Shown: positions 26,181 through 35,718, numbered from the stretch's first letter. The stretch: DNA of 64,000 bases from Nocardia rhizosphaerihabitans (GCF_014646295.1 NZ_BMNE01000005.1:349743-413742), one strand, 5' to 3'. Numbers and translations: made by a program. Notes: generated by a model not told the origin, from the letters alone.

Positions 26181-26216
26181 TGAAAGGGTCGCCACCCGAC
26201 GGGTAGCGACCCTTCA
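26181..26216. terminator. Second hairpin between accD4 and the cyclophilin gene
   Basis: TGAAAGGGTCGC (26181-26192) pairs with GCGACCCTTCA (26206-26216), one bulged A. It sits 14 nt past the stop of the leftward cyclophilin gene and can serve both strands. Confidence 0.65.
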
Positions 26217-26229
26217 GAGCATCGAATAA

Positions 26230-26727
26230 TTAAGCGACGGTGGCGGATTCGATGATGACGTCGTCGACGGGGACGTCCTGGTGGGGGCCAGCGTTGCCGG
26301 TGGAGACGGCGGCGATCTTGTCGACGACGTCGGTGCCGTCGGAGACCTTGCCGAAGACGGCGTAGCCCCAGCCCTGGCCCTGGGGGGCGGTGTGGTTGAG
26401 GAAGGCGTTGTCGGAGACGTTGATGAAGAACTGGGCGGTGGCCGAGTGCGGGTCGTTGGTGCGGGCCATCGCGACGGTGTACTTGTCGTTCTTGAGGCCG
26501 TTGGTCGCCTCGTTCTGGATCGGCGCCTGCGTGGGCTTCTGCTTCAGGCCGGGCTCGAACCCGCCGCCCTGAACCATGAAACCGGGGATGACGCGGTGGA
26601 ACACGGTGCCGTTGTAATGGCCAGCGTTCACGTAGTTCACGAAGTTGGCGACCGTGTTCGGCGCGGCCTGGTCGTCCAACTCGAGCACGATCGGTCCGTA
26701 GTTGGTTTCGAGATTCACCTTGGTCAT
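26230..26727 (-). CDS. Cyclophilin-type peptidyl-prolyl cis-trans isomerase
   Basis: A 165-residue single-domain cyclophilin without signal peptide, hence cytoplasmic. Core motifs: TVANFVNYVNAGHYNGTVFHRVIPGFMVQGG (split here: catalytic Arg in FHRVI), ATAQFFINV, and WGYAVFGKVSDG. It speeds proline isomerisation in protein folding. The ATG at 26727 begins MTKVNLETNYG, the usual cyclophilin start; longer in-frame starts add unlike sequence. Transcribed alone, convergent with accD4. Confidence 0.93.
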   Translation of the reverse strand: MTKVNLETNYGPIVLELDDQAAPNTVANFVNYVNAGHYNGTVFHRVIPGFMVQGGGFEPGLKQKPTQAPIQNEATNGLKNDKYTVAMARTNDPHSATAQFFINVSDNAFLNHTAPQGQGWGYAVFGKVSDGTDVVDKIAAVSTGNAGPHQDVPVDDVIIESATVA

Positions 26728-26874
26728 GGAGTCGAGTCTAGGGAGGGGAGGGGGTCGGAAGGGAGTGGGGTCCGGATCGGTGGGTGCCGAACGAGTTGAC
26801 GGACATGCGGCGCACGACAAAATCCACCCACCGGCCCGCGGTGTGCGTTTGGTTGATCGGATATAGTTTTTAAG

Positions 26875-26905
26875 GAACCCGCGTGCCTGAGGCGCACGCG
26901 GGTTC
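26875..26905. terminator. Terminator-like hairpin left of the secreted-protein gene
   Basis: 12-bp perfect arms (GAACCCGCGTGC / GCACGCGGGTTC), 7-nt loop. It lies 54 nt past the stop of the leftward gene at 26960, which it probably ends; no rightward gene precedes it. Confidence 0.6.
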
Positions 26906-26959
26906 TTTACTGCAAAACCATTCGACGCACCGAATTCGAGACGACTTCGGCGCGACGAA

Positions 26960-27607
26960 TCACGGGCCGACGGTAATCGGCACCGACGGGGTGGTGGTGT
27001 TGTTCACGGCGTATTTGCCTGTCACCTGCCCGGTCGTCGCACTGGTCGGGCAGCCGAAGCTACCGGTCACCTTGATCGGCGCCGGGGCATTGGTCGCCTG
27101 CACGGTCGACGGGCTGCCGTTGGTCCAGGTGCCAGCGAGACTCGCCGCCGCGGTGGGGGCGACGACGATCTTGCAGGAGGCCAGGCCGCTGGTCTGGATG
27201 ACCATGCCGCCCTGCGGGATATTGATGGTCCCGGCGATCGGCGTGCCGTTCTGGCCCGTGATCGACCAGCTGCCACTGGTGGTCACGGTCGCGCTCACGC
27301 CCCACATGCTGGTCGTGCAGCCGGTGAAGGTGGGCGCGCTGATCGGGACGGTGATCGGGCCGCTGGGGTTGGTGTTGTTCGGCGCCGCAGGCACCGCGCC
27401 GGTGGCGTTGGAGGTGGTGCAGGTGATGCTGACACCACCGGCGACCGCCTTCACCGTGCCCACATTGGTCGCCGAGACCGCGGCGCCCGCAGGCGCGACG
27501 GTGGTCGAGCCCGCCGCCGTCGCCGGGCCGATGCCGAAGGTCGTCGCGGCGACCAGACAGCCGGCGGTGGCCAGTGTCGCCCGTGCGAAGAATTTATTGT
27601 CGAACAT
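26960..27607 (-). CDS. Secreted protein of unknown function, Thr/Ser-rich with conserved cysteines
   Basis: A 215-residue protein with a clear signal peptide (MFDNKFFARATLATAG, hydrophobic core, AxA cleavage near TAAGS). The mature part is rich in Thr, Ser, Ala, Pro and Gly, likely beta-rich, with about four Cys that could form disulfides (CTTS, GCTT, SCKI, FGCP). AAGGAG stands 8-13 nt before the ATG, fixing the start. No enzymatic motif recognised. Similar small exported proteins are common in nocardiae. Codon use is normal, but its upstream DNA is AT-rich. Confidence 0.78.
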   Translation of the reverse strand: MFDNKFFARATLATAGCLVAATTFGIGPATAAGSTTVAPAGAAVSATNVGTVKAVAGGVSITCTTSNATGAVPAAPNNTNPSGPITVPISAPTFTGCTTSMWGVSATVTTSGSWSITGQNGTPIAGTINIPQGGMVIQTSGLASCKIVVAPTAAASLAGTWTNGSPSTVQATNAPAPIKVTGSFGCPTSATTGQVTGKYAVNNTTTPSVPITVGP

Positions 27608-28025
27608 GCGTACTCCTTGGTGAAATCGACAGTCACGTGATGTGAAGCTGTCGTGTTCAAGAATACGAAAGGCATTTTTCGGTAGTGCATTGTTCGCGCC
27701 TACCATTTCGTGCGGAAACCTTCGCGAATCAACTCCCGCTGTCCCGGATCGCCTTTATTATGCGGGGCTGTTACCGCGCGTAACGGTTACTGCATTTTTT
27801 ATCTATATGCACCGTGCACACTGGTAACATCGAAAAACTCCTGTGCCGTGCCTGGTTGTCCATGGATCACCGGCTCCGGACCTGGATCGATAGCGAATTC
27901 GCATCGCTTCGAAACGGCCGGTCGTCGTGGGCCGGCCCGCCGCACGGCATGGCAGGCGCACGTCGCACCCTTAATGAAACGCTTGAACTTCACACCGTAG
28001 CGCGAAGCATGTTCACAGGCATGGC
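27608..28025. other. AT-rich 418-nt intergenic region between divergent genes
   Basis: No convincing gene. It separates the leftward secreted-protein gene from the rightward Emb gene and must hold both promoters. Base composition is visibly lower in GC than elsewhere (runs such as TTTATTATG and CATTTTTTATCTATATG around 27750-27810). GTTACCGCGCGTAAC (27770-27784) is an inverted repeat followed by another GGTTAC, a possible operator. Confidence 0.5.
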
Positions 28026-31000
28026 GTGCAACCCCTCACAAGTAAGAGGGTGCGGATACCATGGCGAACCGTGCCAGACGCCGCAACTGCTGTTCTCACC
28101 AAGCCGCCCGCCGCGCCGGTGGCGTCCGCGAAGGACTTCCGGATCGCGCGATGGATCGCGCTGGTCGCCGGGCTCCTCGGCGCCCTGTTCGCGGTGGCGA
28201 CGCCGTTCCTGCCGGTCACCCAGACGACCGCCCAGCTGAACTGGCCCCAGAACGGCAAGCTCGGCAATATCCAGGCACCGTTGATGTCGCAGGTGCCGAT
28301 CGACCTGAACGCCGCCATCCCGTGCTCGGCGGTCGCGACGCTGCCCGAGCAGGGCGGCATGCTGCTGGCCACCGCGCCGCCGCAGGGCGACCGGGCCGCG
28401 CTCGAGGCGCTGTTCGTGCGCGTCTCCGACACCTCGGTGGACGTGGTCGACCGCAACGCGGTGGTCGCCTCGGCGGACCGCGCGGCGATGGACCAGTGCT
28501 CGGCGATCGTCATCAGCTCCGACCAGAACCGCACGACCGCGGAATTCCGGGGCATGACCAAGGAGGTCGAGCGGCCGATCGCCGGTCAGCCGGGCGCGGT
28601 CGAGACCGTGCAGGTGCCGGTGCAGGGCACGCTCGCCGGTGACCTGCGGCCGCAGATCGTCGGTGTGTTCTCCGCTCTCGAGGGCGCGGTCCCGGACGGC
28701 CTGTCGCTGACCTCGACGATCGACTCGCGGTTCTCCTCCAGCCCGTCGCTGCTGAAGCTGATCGCGATCATCGCGGCGGTGCTGTGCACCCTGCTGGCGC
28801 TCGGCGCGCTGGCCGTGCTCGACGGCAGTGACGGGCGCGGGCACCGCCGGTTCCTGCCGAAGAACTGGCTGAAGCCGACCTGGGCCGACGGCGCGGTCAT
28901 CGGCACCCTGCTGATCTGGCATTTCGTCGGCGCCAACACCTCCGACGACGGCTACATCCTGTCGATGGTGCGCGTCGCGCCCGACGCGGGCTACACGGCC
29001 AACTACTTCCGCTGGTACGGCGTGCCCGAGGCGCCGTTCGGCTGGTACTACTACGTCATCCAGGTCTTCGCCGAGATCTCCACGGCCAGCCCGTGGGTGC
29101 GCGTGCCCGCGCTGATCTGCGCGATCCTGTGCTGGATGGTCATCAGCCGCGAGGTGGTGCCCCGCCTCGGCAACGCGGTCAAGCGCTCGCAGGTGGCGCT
29201 GTGGACCGGCGGCCTGGTGTTCCTCGCCTTCTGGCTGCCGTTCGACAACGGCCTGCGCTCGGAGCCGATCGTCGCCCTCGGCGCGCTGCTGACCTGGGTC
29301 TCGATCGAACGCGCCATCGCCACCGGCAGGCTGTTGCCCGCCGGCATCGCGGTGCTGATCGCGGCGTTCACCCTCGCCGCCGCCCCGACCGGTCTGATGT
29401 GTGTGGCCGCGCTGCTGGCCGGCATTCGGCCGCTGGTGCGGATCATCGTGCGCAGGCACCGCCAGTTCGGCACGCTGCCGCTGCTCGCCCCGATCGCCTC
29501 GGCGGGTCTGCTTGTGCTCGTCGTCGTCTACGGCGACCAGACCTTCGCCGGCATCCAGGAAGCCAACCGGGTGCGTCAGGCCACCGGCCCGAACCTGGCC
29601 TGGTACGAGGACTACCTGCGCTACTACTACATGTTCGTCGAGACCGTCGACGGCTCGCTGGCCCGGCGCTTCGCCTTCCTGGTGATGCTGCTGTGCCTGT
29701 TCACGACGCTGCTGGTGCTGCTGCGCCGCCGTCAGGTGCCCGGCATCGCGTCGGGCCCGACCTGGCGGCTGATGGGGATCGTCTTCGGCACGATCTTCTT
29801 CATGATGTTCAACCCGACGAAGTGGACCCACCACTTCGGCGCGTACGCGGGCATCGCCGGTTCGCTGGCCGCGGTGACGGCGGTGGCCGTGTCGCAGAGC
29901 GCGCTGCGCTCACGCAAGAACCGGGCCATCTTCCTGGCCGGCTTGCTGTTCGTGCTCGCGCTGTCGTTCTCGGGCATCAACGGCTACTGGTACGTCTCCA
30001 GCTACGGCGTGCCGTGGTTCGACAAGACCATCTCGCTGCGCGGCGTGCACTCCAACACGGTGATGCTGATCCTGTTCGGCGTGGCATTGGCCCTGGTCGG
30101 CTGGTACGCGCTGCGCGAGGACTACGTGAAACCGGTGCCGTCGGTGAAGACCGAGCGCGGCAGGCGGATCCGCAAGTTCGCCGCCATTCCGCTGACCATC
30201 GTGGTCGGGCTGATGGTGCTGTTCGAGGTGCTCTCGCTGGTCAAGGGCGCCACCCAGCAGTACCCGGGCTACTCGCTGGCCCGCTCCAATGTCGACGCCA
30301 TCGGCGGCAATGCCTGCGGTCTGGCCAACGACGTGCTGGTCGAATCCGATCCGAACGGCGGCAGGCTCGACCCGATCGTCGATCCGGCTCGTCCGTTCAC
30401 CGACCCGAACGATCCGCTCGCGGGCACCGGCGCGGTCGGCTTCACGCCCAACGGCGTGCCGGGTGATCTGTCGGCCGACGCGGTCGAGGTGAAGCCGGGT
30501 ACCGGCAACACCAGCAACCAGTCGGTCGGCGCGGCCTTCGCCGAGGGCGAGAGCGCGGGCACCGGCGGCGGCGAGGGCGCGCTCGGCGTCAACGGCTCGA
30601 CCGTCGCGCTGCCGTTCGGGCTCGACCCGGGGCAGACCCCCATCCTGGGCTCCTACCAGGAAGGCGTGCAGCAGCCCGCGCACCTGGAGTCGGCCTGGTA
30701 CGGGCTGCCCGCCCGCTCGGACAACTCGCCGCTGGTCGTGATCTCGGCGGCGGGCCGCATCGCCTCCAGGGACGACTCCGGCGCCGACAAGTACGGCCAG
30801 TCGCTGCTGGTCGAGTACGGTGCCCGCAACCCCGACGGCAGCGTCACCACGCTCGGTACCTACCTGCCGCGCGATATCGGCCCGTTCCCGTCGTGGCGCA
30901 ACCTGCGCGTTCCGGTGGCCGACCTGCCCGCCGAGGCGAACGCGGTCCGCATCGTCGCCAACGACCCGATCCTGATCGGTGACCAGTGGCTGGCGTTCAC

Positions 31001-31403
31001 CCCGCCGCGTGTGCCGAAGCTGCAGTCCCTGGACACCTTCATCGGCCGCACCCAGCCGGTGCTGCTGGACTGGGCCGTCGGCCTGCAGTTCCCGTGCCAG
31101 CGGCCGTTCGCGCACCACAACGGCGTCGCCGAGGTGCCGAACTACCGCATCCTGCCGGACCGTCCGCTGGCGATCTCGTCCACCGACACCTGGCAGGCCC
31201 AGGAGTTCGGCGGCCCGCTCGGCTTCTCGCAGATGCTGGCGAGCCGGGTCACCATCCCGACCTACCTGAAGGACGACTGGGCCCGCGACTGGGGTTCGCT
31301 GGAACGCTACAACCAGTACCTCAAGGCCGAGCCGGCCCAGCTCGCGACGGACACCGCCTCGCGCAGCGGCCTGTGGACCCCCGGTCCCCTGCGGGTGTTC
31401 TGA
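28026..31403 (+). CDS. Emb family arabinosyltransferase (first paralogue)
   Basis: A protein of about 1,125 residues with roughly 13 hydrophobic helices, a periplasmic first loop, and a C-terminal carbohydrate-binding half rich in polar residues. The GT-C catalytic motif is NTSDDGYI (Asp307-Asp308), followed by NYFRWYGVPEAPFGWYYY, typical of EmbA/B/C. It uses decaprenyl-phospho-arabinose to extend the arabinan of arabinogalactan or lipoarabinomannan. The start is uncertain: GTG codons at 28026, 28050 and 28071 are all possible, none with a strong ribosome site. Its neighbour at 31791 is a paralogue in the opposite direction. I cannot say which corresponds to EmbA, EmbB or EmbC. Confidence 0.93.
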   Translation: MQPLTSKRVRIPWRTVPDAATAVLTKPPAAPVASAKDFRIARWIALVAGLLGALFAVATPFLPVTQTTAQLNWPQNGKLGNIQAPLMSQVPIDLNAAIPCSAVATLPEQGGMLLATAPPQGDRAALEALFVRVSDTSVDVVDRNAVVASADRAAMDQCSAIVISSDQNRTTAEFRGMTKEVERPIAGQPGAVETVQVPVQGTLAGDLRPQIVGVFSALEGAVPDGLSLTSTIDSRFSSSPSLLKLIAIIAAVLCTLLALGALAVLDGSDGRGHRRFLPKNWLKPTWADGAVIGTLLIWHFVGANTSDDGYILSMVRVAPDAGYTANYFRWYGVPEAPFGWYYYVIQVFAEISTASPWVRVPALICAILCWMVISREVVPRLGNAVKRSQVALWTGGLVFLAFWLPFDNGLRSEPIVALGALLTWVSIERAIATGRLLPAGIAVLIAAFTLAAAPTGLMCVAALLAGIRPLVRIIVRRHRQFGTLPLLAPIASAGLLVLVVVYGDQTFAGIQEANRVRQATGPNLAWYEDYLRYYYMFVETVDGSLARRFAFLVMLLCLFTTLLVLLRRRQVPGIASGPTWRLMGIVFGTIFFMMFNPTKWTHHFGAYAGIAGSLAAVTAVAVSQSALRSRKNRAIFLAGLLFVLALSFSGINGYWYVSSYGVPWFDKTISLRGVHSNTVMLILFGVALALVGWYALREDYVKPVPSVKTERGRRIRKFAAIPLTIVVGLMVLFEVLSLVKGATQQYPGYSLARSNVDAIGGNACGLANDVLVESDPNGGRLDPIVDPARPFTDPNDPLAGTGAVGFTPNGVPGDLSADAVEVKPGTGNTSNQSVGAAFAEGESAGTGGGEGALGVNGSTVALPFGLDPGQTPILGSYQEGVQQPAHLESAWYGLPARSDNSPLVVISAAGRIASRDDSGADKYGQSLLVEYGARNPDGSVTTLGTYLPRDIGPFPSWRNLRVPVADLPAEANAVRIVANDPILIGDQWLAFTPPRVPKLQSLDTFIGRTQPVLLDWAVGLQFPCQRPFAHHNGVAEVPNYRILPDRPLAISSTDTWQAQEFGGPLGFSQMLASRVTIPTYLKDDWARDWGSLERYNQYLKAEPAQLATDTASRSGLWTPGPLRVF

Positions 31404-31421
31404 CCTGAGCCAGACAAAGTA

Positions 31422-31455
31422 AAAGGCGCGGACCACCTAGGTGGTCCGCGCCTTT
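31422..31455. terminator. Perfect 34-bp palindromic terminator between the Emb genes
   Basis: A perfect palindrome with 17-bp arms beginning AAAGGCGCGGACCACCT, centred at 31438/31439. Read leftward the stem ends in a T-rich run (TTTTACTTTG), so it is a strong terminator for the minus strand as well as for the Emb gene. Confidence 0.85.
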
Positions 31456-31477
31456 GGCCGTTGATGGGGTGCAGGAG

Positions 31478-31639
31478 TCAAACGTTGAGCATGCGACGGT
31501 TGAGGTCGCGGCGTAACACCTCTTGCGAAGGCAATCTATCCAGTACCCGCATCACGGCCGGTCGTAGTTCCTTTTTCTCGTCATCGCTGAGCAGCTCGAC
31601 GAGATCTCCCAGATCCATGTCATCGAAGGCTCCTGTCAT
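31478..31639 (-). CDS. Small acidic/basic ORF of 53 codons, unknown
   Basis: Open frame of 53 codons: begins MTGAFDDMDLGDL, has an acidic-lysine core LLSDDEKKEL and ends RRDLNRRMLNV. An AGGAG stands 11 nt before an internal ATG (codon 8), giving a 46-residue alternative. The composition (alternating hydrophobic and charged residues, helical) looks like a real small protein rather than a shadow, though third-position GC (roughly 60%) is lower than in neighbours. It lies between the stop of the leftward Emb gene (152 nt upstream) and the strong terminator at 31422-31455, so it would be the last cistron of that transcript or have its own promoter. Function unknown. Confidence 0.5.
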   Translation of the reverse strand: MTGAFDDMDLGDLVELLSDDEKKELRPAVMRVLDRLPSQEVLRRDLNRRMLNV

Positions 31640-31790
31640 ACCCACCAGGGTACGTGCTCAAACGCGCAGGGGAAGGGCATTCGGCCGACTTTTACAGTCG
31701 TTTCATACACACGAAATACTAACGGCCGCTAGGATTTTCGCGCCGTACATGCGCAACTGCCCGGTCGCTGCCCTTACGCTGCCGCACTAT

Positions 31791-34700
31791 CTACTGCGCC
31801 CGGATCGCCGGCTCCTTCGCCCGTCCCGACTGCTCCACGACCCGCACCGAGATCTCGGCGGGCGGCGCGGGCTGATACGGCGTGAACCGCTCCAGCGAGC
31901 CCCAGTCCCGGCCCAGATCGTGATCGAGATAGGTGGGGACAGTCTCGGCCTTCAGCAGCAGACCTGTCCAGCCGAGCGGGCCGCCGCCGATGTCGTCCTG
32001 CCAGGCGTTGGAGGCGTCCGAACCGACCCGGTCGGGCAGGATCCGCCACTTCGGCGCCTCGGCGACGCCGTCGTGGTGGTCGAACGGGCGCTGGCAGGGG
32101 AAGGCCAGGCCGACGTGCCAGTCCAGCAGCACCGGGTCGGTCTGCCCGACGACGGAGTCGAGCGTGGCCAGCTTCGGCAGCCGCGGCGGGGTCACCGCGA
32201 GCCACTGCTTGCCGGTGATGTCGTTGTCGGTGGCGACCAGCCGGACCGCGTTCACCCCGTCGGGCAGCCGGTCCAGCGGCACGCGCAGGTTGCGCCACGA
32301 CGGTGCGGGACCGATGTCGAGTGGCTCGACCGAACCGGTCACCGTCACCTCGCCGTCGGCGGCGCGGGTGCCGTACTCCAGGCGCAGGTCCTGGCCGTAG
32401 TGCACGACGCCGTCGGTGTCGACGTAGCGGATGCGGCCGGCGGCGGTGACGACAAGTGCCTGGTAGGCGGGATCGTCACGCAAGCTGCCGGTCAGGTCGA
32501 GCCGGTACCACTGCGAGGTCAGCTTCGCCTGCTGCTGTACGCCGTCCTGGTAGGAGCCGAGGACAGGGGTGCGGGCCGGGTCGAGGCCGAAGGGCAGGGC
32601 GACGGTGCTGCCGTTGAGGCCGGGCTCGGTGCTGGTGCCGCCGCCGGTGCCGGCGCCGGTGGTGTTGGTCGTCTTGTTGGCCGAGTCGGTGTCGACCGAG
32701 TTCGCGCCGCCGACCACGGTTTCGTCGGCATCGGCGGTGAGGTCGGCGGCGACGCCGTTCGGGGTGAAGCCGGTGGATTCGGCGTCCATGCCGTCGGCGG
32801 GGGTGCCGGTGTAGGGGGTGAGCAGCGAATCGGCCGTATTCGTCTCCACCAGCACGTCGTTGGCGAGGCCGCACGTGTTGCCGCGCAGCGACTCGATATT
32901 CGACTTCGCGATCGAGTAGGCGGGGTACTGGGTGACAGCGCCCTTGGCCATCGACGCCACCTCGAACAGCACGAGCAGCGCGGCCGCGATGGTCAGCGGC
33001 ATGGTCGCGAAGCGGTCGAAACGCGACGGCGCGGACGGCGTGCGGTAGGGGTCGCGCAGATGGAAATACAGCGCGACCAGCAGCGCGAGCACGGACAGCC
33101 CGAGGAAGATGGTCGAGATGCCCTTGCCTGCCACCAGCGGCGCCTTGTCCCAGAACGGCACGCCGAAACTGGACACGTACCACCAGCCGTTGGAGCCGGT
33201 GAAGGTGATCGCCAGCACGAACAGCACCGCCGCGGTGAACAGCGCGCGATTGCGCGGTGCGCGAATGCCGTTGGCGCCGACCGCGACCGCCGCCAGCGCG
33301 GCCAGTGAACCGGCGAGCCCGGCGTACACGCCGAAGTGGTGGGTCCACTTGGTCGGCGTCCACATCATCAGCAGCAGTGCGCCGAAGACGATGCCGAGGA
33401 TGCGCACCGACGGCCCGCGCGAGGTGCCGGGGATGCGGCCCTTGCGCAGCACCTGCAGGATGCACACGAGCAGGCACAGCAGCATCACCAGGACGCCGAA
33501 GCGCCGGGCCAGCGAGCCGTCGGGGGAGAGCATGAACAGCGAGTCCCAGCGGGTGCGTTCGTCGAACCAGGCGACATTGGGGCCGACGAGGGTGCGGACC
33601 CGGGTCGCCTCCATCACGGTGGCCATGGTCTGGTCGGCGAAGACGATGATCAGCACGATCGTGCCTGCGGCCAGGCCGGGGGCCAGGAGCGCGGCGTAGC
33701 GGTAGATCTTGGCGCCCAGCGAGAGCCGACGGCCGGATTCGGTACCGCTCATCGTTTCGGCCGCGCTGCCGGTCCTGGCGGTTTCGGCCCCGCGTTCGTC
33801 GCTGCCGGTCGCATTCGCGCCGAGTTCGTCGGCGGCGATCCGGCGCGGCAGCACACCCTGGGCCCGCTTGATGATGAGCTGCAGCACCGGTCGCGTACCC
33901 GCGATGAGCGCGGCGATGCAGATCAGCCCGGTCGGACCGGCGGCGAGGGAGAAGGCGGCGACCAGGATCGCCAGTGCCGCGGGCAGCAGCCGGGCGGTGG
34001 CGATGGCGCGTTCGATCAGGCACCAGGTGAGCAGCGCGCCCGCCGCGATCAGCGGTTCGGGGCGCAGGCCGTTGTCGTAGGGCAGCCAGAACGCCAGGAA
34101 CACCAGCCCGGCCGTCCACAGCGCCACCTTGTCGCGGCGCACGCGAGCGCCCAAGCGGGGCAGCACCTCCCGGCTGATCACCGCCCAGCACACCAGGCCG
34201 GCGGCGAGGGCGGGCAGGCGCATCCAGGGGCTGGCGTCGGAGACCTTGGTCATCCAGGCCAGCAGTTCGTAGGACCAGCCGAACGGCGCCTCGGGGACGC
34301 CGAACCAGCGGTAGTAGTTGGCCATGTAGCCGGATGGCCCCGACGCGCGGGCCATATTGAGGATGTAGCCGTCGTCGGAGGTGTTGGCGCCGATGACATG
34401 CCAGCCGAGCAGCGTCACGACGACGACCACGTCGGTCGGGGTGACCCGCCACCAGTGCCGGGGCAGGAAACGACGGGCGCGACGGCCGTCGGAGGTGTCG
34501 AGCAGGTGCAGCGCGATCAGCGCGATGACGGTGGCGACCGCGGCGGCGATCATCGTCACCAGCTTCAGCGTCGTCGGCGTGGAGGTGAACCGGGAGTCGA
34601 TGTCGGCGTGCACGCGGGCGCCGGTGAGCGCGGCCTCGTCGAGATCGGTGAAGACGCCGACGATCTGCGGGCGCTTGTCGACGGTGACGGTGTTGCGGAA

Positions 34701-35159
34701 CGGGCTGCCGTCCTCGCGCGTCACCCCGGCGAACTCGACGGTTGTCGCCGCGATGGTCGATTCGATCGTGATGCGCTCGCAGTTCGCGATCTCGGCGATC
34801 GGCGCCGACAGCATCGGCACATCGCGCGCCTGCACCCCCAGCACACCGTCACGCACGGCGACGGTCAGCCCCTTCTGGGTCTGGCCGGACGCGACCGGGA
34901 TGGTGCCGAACAGCGTCGTCGCCCCGGTCTCCGGCAGGTCGCGCAGCATCGTGCACGGCAGCTGCGCGTCGAGCCGCTGGGGCACATAGGAGACGAGCGG
35001 TGCTTCGACGCTGGTCGCGCCCGCTTGCGGCCACTCCAGGCTCGCGCGGTCCTGCCGCACCGGCAGCAGCGGCGTGAGCAGGGCAAGCACGAACCCGAGC
35101 AGCCCGCAGACGAGGGCGATCAGGCGGTATCGGGTGAACGCTCGTTCAGATCGCAGCAC
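31791..35159 (-). CDS. Emb family arabinosyltransferase (second paralogue)
   Basis: About 1,122 residues, same architecture as the paralogue at 28026: N-terminal helix, large loop, NTSDDGYI catalytic Asp pair, NYYRWFGVPEAPFGWSYE, a helix bundle, and a C-terminal periplasmic half. An extra polar insert (Asp/Glu/Thr/Ala-rich, near genomic 33740-33850) lies in a cytoplasmic loop. The frame extends further upstream, but that part overlaps the gene at 35206; the GTG at 35159 (V-L-R-S-E-R-A-F) gives the family-like start. Orientation is convergent with the first Emb gene, unlike mycobacterial embCAB. Confidence 0.92.
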   Translation of the reverse strand: MLRSERAFTRYRLIALVCGLLGFVLALLTPLLPVRQDRASLEWPQAGATSVEAPLVSYVPQRLDAQLPCTMLRDLPETGATTLFGTIPVASGQTQKGLTVAVRDGVLGVQARDVPMLSAPIAEIANCERITIESTIAATTVEFAGVTREDGSPFRNTVTVDKRPQIVGVFTDLDEAALTGARVHADIDSRFTSTPTTLKLVTMIAAAVATVIALIALHLLDTSDGRRARRFLPRHWWRVTPTDVVVVVTLLGWHVIGANTSDDGYILNMARASGPSGYMANYYRWFGVPEAPFGWSYELLAWMTKVSDASPWMRLPALAAGLVCWAVISREVLPRLGARVRRDKVALWTAGLVFLAFWLPYDNGLRPEPLIAAGALLTWCLIERAIATARLLPAALAILVAAFSLAAGPTGLICIAALIAGTRPVLQLIIKRAQGVLPRRIAADELGANATGSDERGAETARTGSAAETMSGTESGRRLSLGAKIYRYAALLAPGLAAGTIVLIIVFADQTMATVMEATRVRTLVGPNVAWFDERTRWDSLFMLSPDGSLARRFGVLVMLLCLLVCILQVLRKGRIPGTSRGPSVRILGIVFGALLLMMWTPTKWTHHFGVYAGLAGSLAALAAVAVGANGIRAPRNRALFTAAVLFVLAITFTGSNGWWYVSSFGVPFWDKAPLVAGKGISTIFLGLSVLALLVALYFHLRDPYRTPSAPSRFDRFATMPLTIAAALLVLFEVASMAKGAVTQYPAYSIAKSNIESLRGNTCGLANDVLVETNTADSLLTPYTGTPADGMDAESTGFTPNGVAADLTADADETVVGGANSVDTDSANKTTNTTGAGTGGGTSTEPGLNGSTVALPFGLDPARTPVLGSYQDGVQQQAKLTSQWYRLDLTGSLRDDPAYQALVVTAAGRIRYVDTDGVVHYGQDLRLEYGTRAADGEVTVTGSVEPLDIGPAPSWRNLRVPLDRLPDGVNAVRLVATDNDITGKQWLAVTPPRLPKLATLDSVVGQTDPVLLDWHVGLAFPCQRPFDHHDGVAEAPKWRILPDRVGSDASNAWQDDIGGGPLGWTGLLLKAETVPTYLDHDLGRDWGSLERFTPYQPAPPAEISVRVVEQSGRAKEPAIRAQ

Positions 35160-35205
35160 GGGGGTTGATGCTAGCCATCGAACCTGTGCGCGACACGGCG
35201 CCGGG

Positions 35206-35718
35206 TCATCCCGTCTTGCGGTCGCTCCAATCGAGCTGGGCTTTGGCCCAGTCGGGGATTTCGCCGTCGGGCCGGGAGTAGGCGGCGAATTCGGCGCGCA
35301 GCTCCTCGACCGAGAACTCCGGCATCCAGTCCGGGACGGTGCTGGTGGAGTAGGTCGCCTTGTAGCGGGTGGGGCCCGCGATGAAGATCTCGGCGCTGAG
35401 CCAGGCGCCGACGGCGGGGTCATAGGACAGGCGCTTGTGGTCGGTGAAGTACTCGAGCACCTCGACCGGCGGCACCAGATTGGTGACCGTGCCGTCGCGC
35501 TCCTTGATCTGCACACCTGCCACGGTGTTGTCGCCGACCTGCATCGACCACAGCAGCGCGAACTTCTGGCCCGGCGCCAGCATAGCGATCGCGGCGTCGA
35601 CGACTGTCTGCTCGATCTGACCGACCGTGTGGAGCTCTTCCCTGGGAGAGGGTTCGCGATCCTGACGGTGCGGGCGAGTCAGCAAGAGATCGATTCGCTC
35701 CGGTCTGCTGAGCGTCAT
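35206..35718 (-). CDS. Hypothetical cytoplasmic protein, possibly YezG/immunity-like fold
   Basis: A 170-residue soluble protein with no signal peptide or membrane segment. Aromatic-rich stretches (VPDWMPEFSVEELRAEF, AKAQLDWSDRKTG) faintly recall YezG-type proteins, but I cannot establish the link. It lies 46 nt upstream of the second Emb gene in the same direction, so they may be co-transcribed. No catalytic motif seen. Confidence 0.7.
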   Translation of the reverse strand: MTLSRPERIDLLLTRPHRQDREPSPREELHTVGQIEQTVVDAAIAMLAPGQKFALLWSMQVGDNTVAGVQIKERDGTVTNLVPPVEVLEYFTDHKRLSYDPAVGAWLSAEIFIAGPTRYKATYSTSTVPDWMPEFSVEELRAEFAAYSRPDGEIPDWAKAQLDWSDRKTG

